Below, piece by piece: positions 60,571 to 64,000 of a stretch of DNA of 64,000 nucleotides. The DNA comes from Isoetes taiwanensis (Eukaryota; Streptophyta; Lycopodiopsida; Isoetales; Isoetaceae). A program made the translations under genes and the position numbers. The notes under the pieces were generated by a model that saw only the letters and a program-made list of their open reading frames with translations, did not search any database and was not told the DNA's origin. Numbering within the stretch: position 1 is the stretch's first letter; each line of letters begins with the position of its first letter. The stretch is from positions 2,549,436 through 2,613,435 of the forward strand of contig JAJEKV010000012.1 in NCBI GenBank assembly GCA_021234155.1. Direction: 5' to 3'.

Positions 60571-60735
60571 GATAAGATAAGATAAGATAAGATGAATTTT
60601 ACACAAGTCCGCAGGAACCCAGCGAAAGGTTGTAGGGCCGACACATCTGAAACAGCGGCCATCTGAAGAAAAACTTGAGGACTAGGCCCCATCACCAAAC
60701 ACAATAACCAAATATTAAAAAGGCTACCAAGAATA
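60571..60735 (-). mobile_element. LINE 3' end, duplicate of the 50.8-kb insertion
   Basis: Same GATAA tail, 3' core and flanks as at 50.84 kb, copied with the large duplication. It carries extra indels (ACACAAGTCCGCAGGAACCC against ACGTCCACGGGAACCC). Not an independent insertion. Confidence 0.75.
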
Positions 60736-63700
60736 AGATAGATAATGCTAATGCTAGTGGTAAAAGTTATGCTTCTAAAATTATCTAGACATAGCCCCAA
60801 GGATTGGAAGGCCATTGATCTAGAATAATTACTGCGCCCTCCCAATACCTTTGCCCATTTCTTTTTGCCGGTAGACTGCCCTCACCTTCTGAAAATCCAA
60901 TGTATTACGATGAATATATTGAGCAAACTTTACAATGGCGATGATATAATCTAGGTTGTATCGATGTTTTTTAAAAATGAAATGATTAAAAGAAGGACTT
61001 AATGGGAAACCATTCTTCAAAGGTTGGTTTTAGGTCAAACTTCAATTGAAGGTTAGTTTTTTGGTTTCCTAGTTTATTTTTCAATTTCCTAGTTTCCTAG
61101 CTAATTTTGACTAGGTTTCTTCTGAGATAATGTTCCCGCTATTCATGGCCACACTACGATTATAGGTAATTTTTGAAACCTTTAGTAGTTTTGAAAATCT
61201 TTATTAGTATCAAATGTTAATTTGTAGTTGGTTTTTTTGTAGATAATGTTTCCTTGCTCCAACTGATGATTACCTTAAAGCTCTATCAGCGGCACGGTTA
61301 ATTTAAAACTATGTCGCCAGATAACTATGTAATTCAAGTTTCGGGAAAATCTTGTTATACCGGTTTCATCAACAACAAATTCACGAATTGGCCGATGATT
61401 TTTGATAACCACATGCTTGAAGAAATGATTAAGCGCACTCCTTCACTAGCAAAATACTTTCTTGTAAAGCGGACTATTGTGCAAAACTATGGTAAAGTTC
61501 TCTCATTATTCTTAATTCCTTTGTGCAAAACTATGGTAGCTTAGTTCTGATTTGGTAAACGCGTTTCTAAATGCATGAAAATAACTTAGTGTTTGTTTAT
61601 GCGGTGGCCAATCATTTGTTGCGCAACATTCAATTCTTGCACATTTGTTCTTGCATCGAATCTTAGAATGCATGAAGAAATGTTACTTGATAGGAATATG
61701 TTTTCTAAATGGATGAAATTATACCTTGCAAGATTTTGATTAATTGACAAGATAAAGATGACGAGACCACTTTTGATGATTTTGAAATCTTATCAATGTA
61801 CTATTTTAATTTTCAATGTAAAATTATTTTATGATAATAATTACGTCTAGATTTGTTTCTACGTTCAAAAAAAACGTGTTAAACATGGTAGTCTAGGAAG
61901 TTGAAGCGTGCTTGGCGTAGAAACCAAAATTATTAAAAATAAAAACATAGGAAAAAAAAGGCAGAAATCATAGGGTACTCATTGTTTTAAAACTTATATG
62001 CTATGTCCATACACTTTTAAACAATCAAAACCATAGTGTACCACTCGGTTCCTGCGACATGTGAAATTAATCCCTCATGGTCATCTAACAAATTTCTTGA
62101 TGAAGCCGGAGTGAAGCACCTATGTCAAAAGCACTAGCTATTCCTTGTCGGGGAAAAAATTAAGCATACTATATGTTTTTATGAAAAATGGTTTGGCTAT
62201 TTTTCACAATCTTACAATATTTTATGATATATATTGGCTAAAGTTATTACTATCATTACATTTATATGTATTTGGACTTGGCAAAACTTTTTAATCAGGT
62301 ATTCCTTAAAACTTTCACTTGTCTATTTTTTTTTCTAACTAGAAAAGCAAAAAATGTAATTTATGTAGCTTTAGACATAATATACTACAATTACAATTAA
62401 TAATAGACAATCAAAGGAACATCACGATAATAGCATCGATCAGAGCCCTCCGGATCGTTATTACAGATGGGACGGCGGCTATATATGTGCTCGTCTTTCT
62501 TGTGGCTCGTTATTGCCGTCTCCTCCCAGCATCATCTCTTTCCTTGTCCATTGCTTCCCTCTCTTTCCTCTCATTCCTTTGTTTCCCTCTCTTTCCTCTC
62601 ATTCCTTTGGTTTCGAGCTTCTTTTCCATGAATCTCCCGTTTCCTTTTGTGCTTTGCTTCTTTCTGCTGCATTTTTCTTCTTATTCCCCTTATTTCTTCC
62701 TCTTGTCATTCCTCTATTTTTGGCGACATAGTACGTACGCGGCGGCCGCAGGTCACTTCTTCCCTTGTCTTCTCCTGGTTTGGGGTTTGTGCTTTTTGTT
62801 CATTTGGGCTTGTGAGCTATGCCGCGGTGGATCTACACCGGAGGAGTGATCAAAATCTTTAAAGTTGCTTCTTTTTGCCCGGTTGATGCATTGGTTTGTG
62901 CATCTTGAATCGAGATCAAAGCTTGGTCATATTGTTACTAGCGTCGGCTTAAGGTCATGCAAAAGTTCTTACAGAATCCTTCTTACCCGGTTCAATCGAG
63001 TCACCTCTGTTGTTTTTATAGCATGCAATTCATTGTGGAAGGCTGGTCTCGGTGGTTCTTGTCTTTCATGTTCTTGCTTTTCATTCTTTGCTGTATTTTT
63101 CTATTTGTCTCTTGTTTTCTAGCCAGCCAGGAGCAGCAACGGCACCGGTACTTCTGGCGTTTTCTTGGGCATTCTTCTCTACTCCTTTCTTCGGGTTGGG
63201 CCATCATTTTTTGATTAATGCAGGGTGCCCTAGCTCAGATTTCAAAAGTTAGGCTATAACCCGGCCAGGATTACGGCGTTTTACGGCGGGACTTCGAGCT
63301 TGGATCTTCCCTTTTGTGTGGGTGTTCTTCAGCAATCTTTGAGCTCTCGACTCAACATTAACAAGCCATTCAGCCCTCTGTGTTTGTTTCCCGCGAGGTC
63401 GGTTGGCTGAACGATACGTTTCAAAGCAGACCTATTGCTTCTTTATCACGGCTCTGCATGCCTCATAGGCTGCCGCTTCTCCCTCCGGGGTCTACCACCC
63501 AGAGCTCTTAGATGCGTTAGGAGTCTGCGATTTCCTGCTCTCATTTCTTTGAATAAACTTCTCCCATCATCGATCTCGGCCAATGATTTTCCCTTCTCTC
63601 TAATGTAGCCGGCCTGCTCTTTTCCCATTCTGTTGCTGTTAGTGTTGCTGTTATACCACCACCCAGTAACCCTCCTGGTTTTATCCTTATTTTCGCACCT

Positions 63701-64000
63701 TTGGGATAACTTTTTAATTTTGGGCCATAATATTCCCTCCGTCCTACTTTGCCTGGGTTTTCCAAGGGTTTTACACATCTATCTATTGGGTGTCTGCATG
63801 ACGAGCCTGCTTCGAGGCTCGGGGTCATGTCGCCATCTTCTCTATATCCCTTTTCTGTCGCTCGCAATTTTATTCTGGCTCATGGTTCAAGTGGCTTGTT
63901 CCTTTTATTTGAAATCTTTGGTATCTCAACCCATTCAATTCATGCGCTAAGTTTGTTATTTTGTCTTATTGGGGTGATTTTCTATTTAGAGCGCATCTGT

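Larger units (their letters stand above)
57418..64000. repeat. large direct duplication, copy 2 (runs off the window)
   Basis: Collinear with copy 1 but about 320 bp shorter over the same span, through many 1-4-base indels rather than a few large ones. Some parts are nearly identical (for example 62.1-62.7 kb), while others differ every 10-20 bases (58.8-60.3 kb). Many differences fall at CAG or CTG trinucleotides. Coding frames in this copy are therefore unreliable. Confidence 0.9.

Noticed and set aside
1-64000. tRNA, rRNA and CRISPR arrays
   Set aside because: None recognised on reading; the tandem repeats here are few-copy duplications or microsatellites without spacers.

Overview
The window is nuclear DNA of a land plant. 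Genes are split by GT-AG introns, one protein carries a chloroplast transit-peptide-like N-terminus, and there are plant-specific families (TIFY/JAZ, PPR, TAB2, SKIP5). LTR retrotransposons, LINEs and a DNA-transposon-like element fill most of the rest. The repeat mix would suit a fern or another seed-free plant, but nothing here proves that.

Layout. 0-1.65 kb: tail of a Ty3/gypsy chromovirus and a candidate LTR. 2.96-9.44 kb: a compact gene island. MND1 (meiotic recombination, minus) and TAB2 (chloroplast psaB translation factor, plus) lie head to head across 159 bp, and SKIP5 (F-box, minus) converges on TAB2. All three can be spliced by eye into uninterrupted proteins. 11.9-13.5 kb: a PPR pseudogene. 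14.8-18.2 kb: LINE 3' ends, one of them inside a copia relic. 18.5-21.7 kb: coiled-coil and FCP1-like relics and a transposase-like relic. 22.1-24.6 kb: a gag-only LTR retrotransposon complete with LTRs, PBS and target duplication. 26.4-27.5 kb: a five-exon TIFY/JAZ-like gene with a non-canonical GC-AG intron that contains a LINE tail. 29.4-34.3 kb: an L1-type LINE ORF2 on the minus strand with a 1.13-kb internal tandem duplication. 39 kb: a scrap of a kinesin-light-chain-related gene. 41.7-42.9 kb: an intact single-exon F-box gene. 45.2-47 kb: more LINE ends. 47.4 kb to the end: a direct duplication (6.9 kb against 6.6 kb, offset about 10 kb). Each copy carries remains of a tyrosine-recombinase gene resembling Crypton transposons.

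Three themes stand out. First, a LINE family ends in a conserved core (around CTCCGTGGACG.TAAA) followed by a different microsatellite in nearly every copy. Second, a Crypton-like recombinase sits in a plant genome. Third, differences between repeat copies cluster at CAG/CTG trinucleotides. This looks like a base-calling artefact at CHG-methylated repeats, so frameshifts in the repeats should be treated with caution. The five intact genes do not share that noise.
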